Source: Verrucomicrobiia bacterium (GTDB lineage: Bacteria; Verrucomicrobiota; Verrucomicrobiia; JABWAM01). From it: a stretch of DNA of 5,383 nt. Below, in pieces: positions 1-5,383 of this stretch; positions within the stretch are counted from its first letter, which is position 1; each line of letters opens with the position of its first letter. Under the pieces are notes generated by a model. That model was given only the letters and a program-made list of their open reading frames with translations, had not been told where the DNA came from and did no database searches. The translations under genes were made by a program, and so were the position numbers. The DNA is taken from assembly GCA_013360985.1 (NCBI GenBank), contig JABWAM010000171.1, positions 1 to 5,383 of the forward strand, given 5' to 3'.

Positions 1-147
1 CGGCGCCGCGGCCGCGGCTTGAGTCCAAAATGTTGCGAGGGCGTCGCATGTTCCTCGACCGAGGATGGACTCCTCCACGCCTTACGCGAGGATTTGGGGC
101 GGGTGCGGTTGGCTTGATCAAGGCGGCAGCCTGCTGTTCACGACTTT
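1..147. other. Unassigned flank downstream of the MR/MLE gene
   Basis: This 147-nt edge segment holds no gene I can support. It contains a 10-bp palindrome CTTGATCAAG (113-122), a short inverted repeat GAGGA-n5-TCCTC (61-75) and a GC-rich run at the very edge. On the minus strand an ATG at 47-49, preceded by GAGG at a short spacing, opens a frame that runs off the window after 16 codons (MRRPRNILD and on). It could be the start of a next gene in the operon, but the residues match nothing I recognise. No intrinsic terminator with a T-tract is visible after the MR/MLE stop. Confidence 0.4.
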
Positions 148-1260
148 CTAGATGCGGTTGATTTGTGCGAGGGCCGCCTTGTTGGGTTCCATGCCGGCGC
201 CGGGGACTTCGGGTGCAAGATAAACGCCGTTTTCCACCCGCGCCGGGTGCAGCATCCAGTCGTGGAGCCAAGGAATGTATTCGAGCAGGTGGCAGGCGGG
301 ATGGGCAAAGCAGAGATGCTGATGCACCTGAACCATGTCACCCACGTGCGGACAGACCGGCAGGTTGTTGCCGTGCGCCATCTCGGCCACCTGCCAGAAT
401 TCGGTGACCCCGGCTAACCGCACCACATCGGGCTGCACGTAATGCACGGCGCCGGCCGCCATGAAGTCGCGGAATTGCGCAGCCATGTAGAGCTGCTCGC
501 CCAGCGCAATGGGCGTACGGATCGTCTCGGCCAGCCTGCGATGACCAGCCACGTCGTCGAAAGCCAACGGCTCCTCGATCCAAGCGATGTCATAATCGGC
601 CAGACGCGACGCGGTTTGCACGGCTTGGGGCAGGTTCCAGCGTCCGTTGGCGTCGGTCATGATCCGCACTTTCGGCCCGAGCGCGGCGCGCACCGCCTCG
701 ATGCGGCGCAGATCCTCGCCTGGGTTGGGTCCGCCCACTTTGAGTTTCACCGCCCGGTAGCCCTCTTCCTCGACCAGGCGGCGGCAGTCGGCGACGAGCG
801 TTTCAACCGGCCAGTTGAGCCAGCCGCTGTCGGTGTTGTACGCCTCGACTTTTTTCGCCGCCGATCCGCCGAGCAATTTCCATAACGGTTGCTCCGCCGC
901 CTTCGCTTTGAGATCCCAGAGGGCGATGTCGATGGCGCCGAGCGCAAGATGCGTGATGCCGGCGCGGCCCACCCAGTAGATCTCGGACTTACGGTAAAGT
1001 TTCTCCCACAGCGCGCGCACTTCGCGGGGATCCTCGCCGAGGAGGAACGGCCCGTAGGACTCCACAATGCAATCCGTGATGAGTTTGTCCGTCGGGAGAT
1101 GCGCGTGGGTTCCGGAAAATCCGTAGCCGGTGAGACCCGCGTCGGTATGGATTGCCACGCCGGGCGCTCCCCAATGCGTGAGGGTGTGCATGCTGTCGGC
1201 GATGCCCCCGCGAGTCACGGGAGCATGAAGGATGATGGGTTCGAGCTTGGTGATGCGCAT
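148..1260 (-). CDS. Mandelate racemase/muconate lactonizing enzyme family protein, probable sugar-acid dehydratase
   Basis: The 370-residue product is a full-length enolase-superfamily enzyme of the MR/MLE group. Seen directly: an N-terminal capping domain (about 1-130) and then the barrel, with the KLK motif K172/K174, metal ligands D203 (TDANG), E229 (WIEEP) and E255 (LGEQ), the Asp-His dyad D278 (QPDVV) and H305 (CPH), and E327 (HLLEY). This is the complete MR-subgroup set. In this family a Mg2+-bound enolate is formed by abstracting the proton alpha to a carboxylate, giving racemisation or, more often, dehydration of aldonic or aldaric acids. The protein should be cytosolic. The start at 1258-1260 opens the conserved MRITKLEPI N-terminus. 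The frame stays open upstream to 2004, but that part is only the antisense-free shadow of the SDR gene. The ATG lies 11 nt after the SDR stop, so the two are surely co-transcribed. The adjacent dehydrogenase favours a dehydratase (fuconate- or galactonate-like) over a racemase, but this is inference. Confidence 0.93.
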   Translation of the reverse strand: MRITKLEPIILHAPVTRGGIADSMHTLTHWGAPGVAIHTDAGLTGYGFSGTHAHLPTDKLITDCIVESYGPFLLGEDPREVRALWEKLYRKSEIYWVGRAGITHLALGAIDIALWDLKAKAAEQPLWKLLGGSAAKKVEAYNTDSGWLNWPVETLVADCRRLVEEEGYRAVKLKVGGPNPGEDLRRIEAVRAALGPKVRIMTDANGRWNLPQAVQTASRLADYDIAWIEEPLAFDDVAGHRRLAETIRTPIALGEQLYMAAQFRDFMAAGAVHYVQPDVVRLAGVTEFWQVAEMAHGNNLPVCPHVGDMVQVHQHLCFAHPACHLLEYIPWLHDWMLHPARVENGVYLAPEVPGAGMEPNKAALAQINRI

Positions 1261-1271
1261 GGGGTGAGGTT

Positions 1272-2051
1272 TCAGAATCCGATGGAAGCTCCGCCGTCCA
1301 CCGGCAGGCAGACCCCGGTGACGAACTTGGCGGAAGGACTGGCCAGATAGACCGCCGCCCAACCGATGTCTTCGGGTTCGCCGAAGCGTCCCATCGGCGT
1401 GCGGCCGAGAATCTTGTTGGTGCGCGCCTCGTCGCCGGCTAGGGCTTGGCGCGACATGGGCGCCTCGATCCAGCCGGGCGCGATGGCGTTGACCCGGATG
1501 CCCGACGGCGAAAGTTCCGCGGCCAGACTGCGCGTGAGTCCGAGGTAAGCCGCCTTGGCTGCGCTGTAAGCCACAACCAGCGGGATGCCGATGAGCGAGG
1601 CCATCGATGCGGTGAAAAGAATTACCCCGTGACCGCGCGCCTTCATCCCGGGAATGACCGCGCGGTTCAAGGCGTGCGCGGCGCAAAGATGCGTGGTGAG
1701 GATGGATTGGAAATCCTGCGACGTGGTGTCCTCCACCCGTTTTTTGACATGGATCCCCGCATTGTTGATGAGGATATTGATGGGATCCCCGGCTTTTTCC
1801 TCGGCCTGCCGGACCAGATCCGGCGCCGCGGCCAGATCCGTCACGTCGTGGGCGACATGGCTGGCTGCGGGGCCCAGCGATTGCGCTGCGGCGGACAACC
1901 GTGTTTCGTCGCGTCCGACCAGAACAACCCGCGCCCCGGCGCCGACCATGCACTGCGCCATGGCCAGGCCGAGCCCGCTCCCGCCTCCGGTGATGAGGGC
2001 GCACTGACCGGTGAGGCGGAAAGGCAGGGATGCAAGGCCGGGTGTGTCCAT
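1272..2051 (-). CDS. Classical SDR-family NAD(P)-dependent oxidoreductase
   Basis: The 259-residue product has normal length for a classical short-chain dehydrogenase/reductase. Visible motifs in order: the nucleotide-binding TGGGSGLG at 21-28, the adenine-pocket D69 (HDVTD), NNAG at 96-99, catalytic S149, and YSAAK with Y162 and K166 (Ser to Tyr spacing of 13). The usual PGW segment (192-194) and a C-terminal PVDGG follow. The strand-2 end reads VGRD, with no Asp in the NAD-selecting position and an Arg next to it, which suggests NADP(H) preference (inference). The position normally held by the tetrad Asn appears to be H121. Family members of this type oxidise or reduce sugar, aldonate or deoxy-keto-acid hydroxyls, for example gluconate 5-dehydrogenase or 2-keto-3-deoxy-L-fuconate dehydrogenase. 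The downstream MR/MLE gene supports a sugar-acid role. It is the first gene of this pair, 124 nt after korB. The start is the ATG at 2049-2051, without a clear Shine-Dalgarno sequence. Confidence 0.93.
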   Translation of the reverse strand: MDTPGLASLPFRLTGQCALITGGGSGLGLAMAQCMVGAGARVVLVGRDETRLSAAAQSLGPAASHVAHDVTDLAAAPDLVRQAEEKAGDPINILINNAGIHVKKRVEDTTSQDFQSILTTHLCAAHALNRAVIPGMKARGHGVILFTASMASLIGIPLVVAYSAAKAAYLGLTRSLAAELSPSGIRVNAIAPGWIEAPMSRQALAGDEARTNKILGRTPMGRFGEPEDIGWAAVYLASPSAKFVTGVCLPVDGGASIGF

Positions 2052-2085
2052 AGAATATCGTGTTGCGTCCGGCAGCCTTCGATCA

Positions 2086-2104
2086 GACCAAGGGTGCCCT
2101 GGTC
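2086..2104. promoter_or_regulatory. Quasi-palindrome upstream of the SDR gene, possible operator
   Basis: The sequence GACCAAGGGTGCCCTGGTC has outer arms GACCA/TGGTC and an inner GGG/CCC pair, interrupted by a single unpaired A. It sits 34 nt before the SDR start codon in the 124-nt korB-SDR gap. That size and position suit an operator for a dimeric regulator. No T-tract follows it in the direction of transcription, so it is a poor intrinsic terminator for korB. No convincing -35/-10 pair was found in this gap. The role is inferred only. Confidence 0.3.
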
Positions 2105-2175
2105 ACTTCCATTCGCGCGGAATTCTCCAGACGGCTGGGGGAGAAATCACTCCGCTCGTGGGGGCTGGCTGGGAA

Positions 2176-3237
2176 TCAGGAGATGGCGTCCATAATAGAT
2201 TCCAAAACCTTGCGGGGAGGACGCGTTCGGGATTCCGGGAGCATGGAGAGCGGTTCCTCGACGAGATTCCTCTGTTTGGGGAGCGATTTGGGGCCGCCTT
2301 TGCGGTGGTAGATCAGTCCGGTGAGGAAGAGGCGCTCGTCGCGCGCTTGGCTCAGGAGTTCCAACGCGCGGACGCGGTCGGTGGGATCGTAGTCGCGATC
2401 GAGCTTTTTGAGGACGATTCGGTCGCCGTCGGGAAGGCGGACGGTATGTTTTTCACCGGGGTCGTAGTCCGCGAAGAACGGTTCGTAGTGGGGGACATAG
2501 GTGACGTCGTGCAGCGCTTCCTCGCGCTCCTTGGCGATCTTGTAGCTTTTGGTGGAGCCTTCATGGTTGTTGAAGGTGATGCAAGGAGAGACGACGTCCA
2601 AAAGGGCGGCGCCGTCGAAGCGCATGGCGCCCTTGAGGAGGTTGAGGAGCTGCTTTTGATCGCCGGAGAAGGAGCGGGCGACGTATTCGCACCCCATCTC
2701 GATGGCGAGCGCGCAGGTGTCAATGGGGTCCATCTCATTGACCTCGCCATGCTTGAGGGTCGAACCCCTGTCGGCGGTCGCGGAGAACTGGCCCTTGGTG
2801 AGTCCGTAGACTCCGTTATTTTCCACGATGTAGCAGACATGGACGTTGCGGCGCACCATGTGAAGGAACTGCCCGAGACCGATTGAGGCCGTGTCGCCGT
2901 CGCCGCTGATCCCGATGTTGAGGAGGGTATGATTGGCGAGGTTCACTCCCGTGGCGATGGCCGCCATGCGGCCATGAACGCCGTTGAAGCCGTGCGATTG
3001 GCCGAGGAAGTACGCGGTGGTCTTGCTGGAGCATCCGATCCCGCTGAGCTTGGCGACCTGGCTGGGATCGAGGTTCAGTTCGAAGCCAGCCCGAACGATC
3101 ATGTTGGTGATCGCGTCGTGGCCGCAGCCGGAACAGAGCGTGGAGGGGAGGCCGCGATAGGCGGTGAGCGGAAGGCCCGCGCGATTGAGGGCGGGCGCCT
3201 TTTCTGCAGCCGGTTTGGGGGCGGGGGTGGGAGACAT
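2176..3237 (-). CDS. korB: 2-oxoacid:ferredoxin oxidoreductase beta subunit, probably 2-oxoglutarate-specific
   Basis: The 353-residue product is the thiamine-diphosphate and [4Fe-4S]-binding subunit of a 2-oxoacid:ferredoxin oxidoreductase. Four cysteines sit where the family's cluster ligands are expected: C35 and C38 (LCSGCGH), C69 (GIGCSS) and C219 (SPCITF). The TPP/Mg signature is GDGD at 112-115 followed by ENN at 139-141, and the HGR motif is at 88-90. After about residue 245 comes the C-terminal extension (DYDPGE, DYDPTDR, TGLIY) of the long bacterial KorB type, as in the Mycobacterium tuberculosis KorB class. Residues 1-20 are Ala/Pro/Lys-rich and probably disordered. With KorA it would convert 2-oxoglutarate, CoA and oxidised ferredoxin to succinyl-CoA, CO2 and reduced ferredoxin in the cytosol. 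It starts 35 nt after the korA stop, so the two form an operon. Substrate choice rests on similarity of type; another 2-oxoacid is possible. Confidence 0.95.
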   Translation of the reverse strand: MSPTPAPKPAAEKAPALNRAGLPLTAYRGLPSTLCSGCGHDAITNMIVRAGFELNLDPSQVAKLSGIGCSSKTTAYFLGQSHGFNGVHGRMAAIATGVNLANHTLLNIGISGDGDTASIGLGQFLHMVRRNVHVCYIVENNGVYGLTKGQFSATADRGSTLKHGEVNEMDPIDTCALAIEMGCEYVARSFSGDQKQLLNLLKGAMRFDGAALLDVVSPCITFNNHEGSTKSYKIAKEREEALHDVTYVPHYEPFFADYDPGEKHTVRLPDGDRIVLKKLDRDYDPTDRVRALELLSQARDERLFLTGLIYHRKGGPKSLPKQRNLVEEPLSMLPESRTRPPRKVLESIMDAIS

Positions 3238-3272
3238 GAGGAATGCGGGATGAGGTGGGGGAGAAGGGGCGC

Positions 3273-5123
3273 TCAGGAGGCAGCCTGACGAATTTTTGTC
3301 ACGACAGTCTTCGCGTCGAGCGGCATGCCGTCGTAGTGAAGCAAGGGGCGGAGGCGCGCGGCGTACTCGGGGAAGTCCATGCGCAGGATGGCGGTGAGTT
3401 GCGCGTCGCGATTTTGCTCGACGACATGGATGACGCGGTGGCGTTCGAGGTATTGGCGGACGCTGTCATGAAAGGGGATGGAGCGGATCCTCAAATAGCT
3501 CGGCGGGGCGCTCCCTTCGCGGCGCAGGATATCGAGGGCCTCTTTCACGGCCAGATCGCTGGTGCCGTAGGCCATCAGGCCGATGTCGCCGGCGGATGGC
3601 GCCTCGATCACCGGCGCGGGCGCGAAATCGCGCGCGCGGAAGAACTTGCGCGCGAGGCGGTCGAGGTTTTCCGTCCAGTCCGCCTGTTTTTCCGAGTAGG
3701 TCGCCGCCGGCGTGTGGCCGGTGCCGCGCGTGAAATATCCGGCAAGCGGATGGCGCGTGCCGGGGATCGTTCGGCAGGGAATCGCGTCGCCGTCCACGTC
3801 GCGGTAGCGCTCGAATTTTTTGAGGCGTTCGAGGTCTTGGGCGGTGAGGACTTTGCCGCGGTCCATGGGTTTCTCGGGATATTTGAATCGCGGAGCGCTC
3901 CAGAGGTTCATACCGAGGTCGAGATCGGTCATCACGAAGATTAAGGTCTGCAGGCGTTCAGCCATGTCGAGCGAGAGCGCGCAAAACTCGTAGGCTTCCA
4001 CGGGATCGGCGGGGATGAGGAGGGGATGGCGGCAGTCGCCGTGCGAGAGGAAATGGGCTTTGAGGATATCCTGCTGGCCCGTGCGCGTGGGGAGTCCGGT
4101 GCTGGGCCCGACCCGCTGGACATCCACGATGACCGCGGGGATTTCCGCGAAGTAGGCGAGTCCCGCCATCTCGGCCATGAGCGAAATTCCCGGGCCCGAG
4201 GTGGCCGTCATGGAGCGGGCGCCGGCCCAACCCGCGCCAAGCACGAAACCGATGGCGGCAATTTCGTCTTCGGCTTGGACGACCGCATACGTGGCCTTGC
4301 CGGTTTCGGGATCATGACGATGGCGAGCGAGGAGACTGGCGAGGTTGTCAATGACGCTGCTGCTGGGGGTGATCGGGTACCAACCGACGACGGTGACGCC
4401 GCCGAAGAGGAAACCGAGCGAACATGCCGCGTTTCCTTCGATCAGGATTTTGCCGCGGTTGGCGTCCATGCGGCGCACCTGGATCATTCGGTCGTTTTGG
4501 AGGTGTTCGGCCGACCAGTTGTAGCCGAGGTTCGCCGCGTTTCGATTGAGTTCGATCGCTTTCTGTTTCTTGCCGAACTGATGCTCGATCGCCTTATGAA
4601 TTTCCTCCAGTTCGATGCCGAGGAGCCATCCGGCCACGCCGACATAGATCATGTTCGCGAGGAGCTTGCGCAGCTTGACCTCGGGGCAGGCCTGGGCGAC
4701 CAGTTCGCCGAACGGAACGATGTGCACCTTGAGGTCGTCGCGTTGGAGGACAGATTTCAGGTCCGAGTGAAGGATCACGCTGGCGCCCGGAGGAAGAGCG
4801 CGAAGGTCTTCGGCGGCCGACTCGGGATTCATCGCCACGAGGAGGTCCACCTTGTCGCGGCGGGCGATCCATCCGTCTTTGTTCGCGCGGATCGTGTACC
4901 AGGCGGGGAGCCCCTGGATGTTGGAGGGGAAAACGCTTTTGCCGCTCACGGGAACGCCCATCTGGAAGATGGCGCGGAAAAGCACGTGGTTCGCCGACTG
5001 GCTTCCGGAGCCGTTCACGGTGGCGACCGTGAGAACGAAATCGTTGATCAGAGGATAGGACGCGGGGGCGTGTCGCGCGGATTCGTTTTGGGAAGAGGCG
5101 GGGGCGGAGGCGGGAGCGGGCAT
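3273..5123 (-). CDS. korA: 2-oxoacid:ferredoxin oxidoreductase fused gamma-alpha subunit, probably 2-oxoglutarate-specific
   Basis: The 616-residue product fuses the gamma and alpha parts of a 2-oxoacid:ferredoxin oxidoreductase. The gamma domain spans about 27-205 (GSGSQSANH near 38-46, then FPSNIQGLPAWY). The alpha/pyrimidine-binding domain spans about 225-450, with the substrate-pocket motif YPITPSS at 249-255, QAEDE at 283-287, TSGPG at 308-312, and QRVGPSTGLPT at 336-346, whose Arg probably contacts the 2-oxoacid carboxylate. A domain-II-like C-terminus follows from about 512 (GDIGLMAYGTSD). No ferredoxin-like Cys clusters are present, so electrons must go to a separate ferredoxin. Residues 1-22 are an Ala/Pro/Ser-rich tail. 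Fused gamma-alpha of about 600 residues paired with a long beta is the two-subunit KorAB architecture, usually assigned to 2-oxoglutarate and known in an oxygen-tolerant form from M. tuberculosis. The first gene of the pair, it starts 88 nt after the pyrD stop. The ATG at 5121-5123 has no Shine-Dalgarno sequence but is the only Met before residue 55. Confidence 0.95.
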   Translation of the reverse strand: MPAPASAPASSQNESARHAPASYPLINDFVLTVATVNGSGSQSANHVLFRAIFQMGVPVSGKSVFPSNIQGLPAWYTIRANKDGWIARRDKVDLLVAMNPESAAEDLRALPPGASVILHSDLKSVLQRDDLKVHIVPFGELVAQACPEVKLRKLLANMIYVGVAGWLLGIELEEIHKAIEHQFGKKQKAIELNRNAANLGYNWSAEHLQNDRMIQVRRMDANRGKILIEGNAACSLGFLFGGVTVVGWYPITPSSSVIDNLASLLARHRHDPETGKATYAVVQAEDEIAAIGFVLGAGWAGARSMTATSGPGISLMAEMAGLAYFAEIPAVIVDVQRVGPSTGLPTRTGQQDILKAHFLSHGDCRHPLLIPADPVEAYEFCALSLDMAERLQTLIFVMTDLDLGMNLWSAPRFKYPEKPMDRGKVLTAQDLERLKKFERYRDVDGDAIPCRTIPGTRHPLAGYFTRGTGHTPAATYSEKQADWTENLDRLARKFFRARDFAPAPVIEAPSAGDIGLMAYGTSDLAVKEALDILRREGSAPPSYLRIRSIPFHDSVRQYLERHRVIHVVEQNRDAQLTAILRMDFPEYAARLRPLLHYDGMPLDAKTVVTKIRQAAS

Positions 5124-5137
5124 GGCAAAAGTGAGAT

Positions 5138-5174
5138 TAGGGAACCCTATTACCTAGGGTAAGCGCGCTGATAA
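5138..5174 (-). promoter_or_regulatory. Candidate korAB promoter with overlapping dyads
   Basis: Reading the minus strand, TTATCA (5169-5174) and TAATAG (5147-5152) are separated by 16 nt and match the sigma-70 -35 and -10 consensus at 4/6 and 3/6 positions, which is weak. The -10 region is covered by small inverted repeats: TTACC-TAG-GGTAA at 5150-5162, ACCCTA/TAGGGT at 5144-5160 with a 5-nt gap, and TAGGG-AA-CCCTA at 5138-5149. This is the AT-richest part of the pyrD-korA gap and lies just ahead of the korA ATG, so it is the natural place for a promoter and operator. No regulator family can be named from these dyads. Confidence 0.3.
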
Positions 5175-5191
5175 AGCAACCTCGCGGCGCG

Positions 5192-5209
5192 GCGGGCGGC
5201 GGCGCCCGC
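5192..5209 (-). terminator. GC-only hairpin after pyrD, possible weak terminator
   Basis: A 7-bp inverted repeat, GCGGGCG and CGCCCGC with a 4-nt loop, starts 2 nt beyond the pyrD stop codon. The stem is all G/C and should fold stably in RNA. In the direction of transcription it is not followed by a T-tract (only a short CTTTAT further on), so it does not match a textbook intrinsic terminator. In such GC-rich surroundings a chance repeat is also possible. Confidence 0.3.
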
Positions 5210-5211
5210 GA

Positions 5212-5383
5212 TTACGCGCCGCCGACCGCCGCGGAAATCGAGGAGAAACCCGCCGAGGCGAGACGGTCCCGAAGTCCCGCAGCCAGGTCGCGCGCGAGGT
5301 TCGGCCCCTCATAGACGAAGGCGGTGTACACTTGGAGGAGCGTGGCGCCCGCGCGGAGGCGTTCCCAGGCGTCGTCCACCGAC
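5212..5383 (-). CDS. pyrD: Dihydroorotate dehydrogenase (quinone), C-terminal fragment cut by the window edge
   Basis: Reading the minus strand from the window edge to the TAA at 5212-5214 gives 56 residues. These contain DAWERLRAGATLLQVYTAF, then VYEGPNL and a closing helix ending AGFSSISAAVGGA. The AGA-x-LLQ-x-YT-x(3)-Y-x-GP block is the conserved C-terminal FMN-phosphate region of dihydroorotate dehydrogenase. The tail resembles class 2 enzymes, including the human one (GF...AIGA), so this should be the membrane-associated, quinone-reducing form that converts dihydroorotate to orotate in pyrimidine synthesis. The Gly-Gly motif expected just before this block, and the rest of the gene, lie outside the window. 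The reading frame is intact to its stop. It points the same way as korA, but the 88-nt gap with a hairpin suggests separate transcription. Confidence 0.93.
   Translation of the reverse strand, partial: SVDDAWERLRAGATLLQVYTAFVYEGPNLARDLAAGLRDRLASAGFSSISAAVGGA

Noticed and set aside
1..49. Start of a further minus-strand gene (ATG at 47-49 with GAGG nearby)
   Set aside because: Only 16 codons are visible, with no recognisable sequence. An ATG after a GAGG is easily found by chance, so I mention it only within the flank entry.
53..75. Overlapping inverted repeats CCTCG-AC-CGAGG and GAGGA-n5-TCCTC as an attenuator
   Set aside because: The first needs a 2-nt loop and the second has only a 5-bp stem. 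There is no T-tract or leader ORF, so nothing supports a regulatory RNA.
113..122. The perfect palindrome CTTGATCAAG as an operator or terminator
   Set aside because: It is a single 10-bp palindrome with no loop and no T-tract, downstream of the last gene, and is plausible by chance.
1261..2004. In-frame upstream extension of the MR/MLE gene (a possible 618-residue protein)
   Set aside because: The extra 248 residues are Arg/His/Gly-rich, match no domain and overlap the SDR gene in another frame. The MR/MLE fold begins normally at the ATG at 1258-1260.
2105..2175. A terminator directly after korB
   Set aside because: The similar runs CTGGGGGAG and GTGGGGGCTGG are direct, not inverted. The best stem (GGAG/CTCC) is only 4 bp and has no T-tract.
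2011..2886. A 291-codon plus-strand open frame opposite korB and the SDR upstream gap
   Set aside because: Same reasoning: it overlaps korB, shows no family motif, and has the Val/Glu/Gly-rich composition of an antisense shadow.
4026..5162. A 378-codon plus-strand open frame opposite korA
   Set aside because: It is fully antisense to a clearly conserved gene. Its product is rich in Arg, Gly, Asp, Glu and His with no recognisable domain, as expected for a mirror frame in GC-rich DNA.

Overview
The window is a GC-rich bacterial segment (GC-dominated by eye, not computed) in which every supportable gene lies on the minus strand. Transcriptional order therefore runs from high to low coordinates: the 3' end of pyrD, then korA, korB, a short-chain dehydrogenase/reductase (SDR) gene and a mandelate racemase/muconate lactonizing enzyme (MR/MLE) family gene. 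No rRNA, tRNA, CRISPR, insertion sequence or phage gene was seen. The phylum cannot be fixed from this much sequence. The SD-poor start sites, high GC and KorAB type would fit a group such as Verrucomicrobia, but that is a guess.

Right edge (about 5212-5383): the last 56 codons of a class 2 (quinone-linked) dihydroorotate dehydrogenase, cut by the window end. An 88-nt gap follows, holding a GC-only hairpin next to the pyrD stop and a cluster of small dyads just ahead of korA. It is the most likely promoter/operator region for korAB.

Centre (2176-5123): korA and korB, separated by 35 nt, encode the fused gamma-alpha subunit and the beta subunit of a ferredoxin-dependent 2-oxoacid oxidoreductase, most likely 2-oxoglutarate:ferredoxin oxidoreductase. 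Thiamine diphosphate, 2-oxoacid and [4Fe-4S] binding signatures all look intact. The enzyme would make succinyl-CoA, CO2 and reduced ferredoxin (or the reverse). The ferredoxin itself is not in the window.

Left half (148-2051): after a 124-nt gap with one quasi-palindrome comes a tight two-gene unit. It holds an SDR dehydrogenase and, 11 nt later, an enolase-superfamily enzyme with a complete MR-type active site. This pairing looks like a sugar-acid (aldonate-type) catabolic module, a dehydratase plus a sugar/keto-acid dehydrogenase. The substrate cannot be read from sequence. The last 147 nt at the left edge hold no gene I can support.

Two cross-cutting points stand out. None of the four visible start codons has a recognisable Shine-Dalgarno sequence, and three of the four are preceded by pyrimidine-rich tracts. 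The SDR also carries His where the usual catalytic-tetrad Asn is expected. Otherwise the window looks like ordinary metabolic chromosome, and I see no convincing undescribed system in it.
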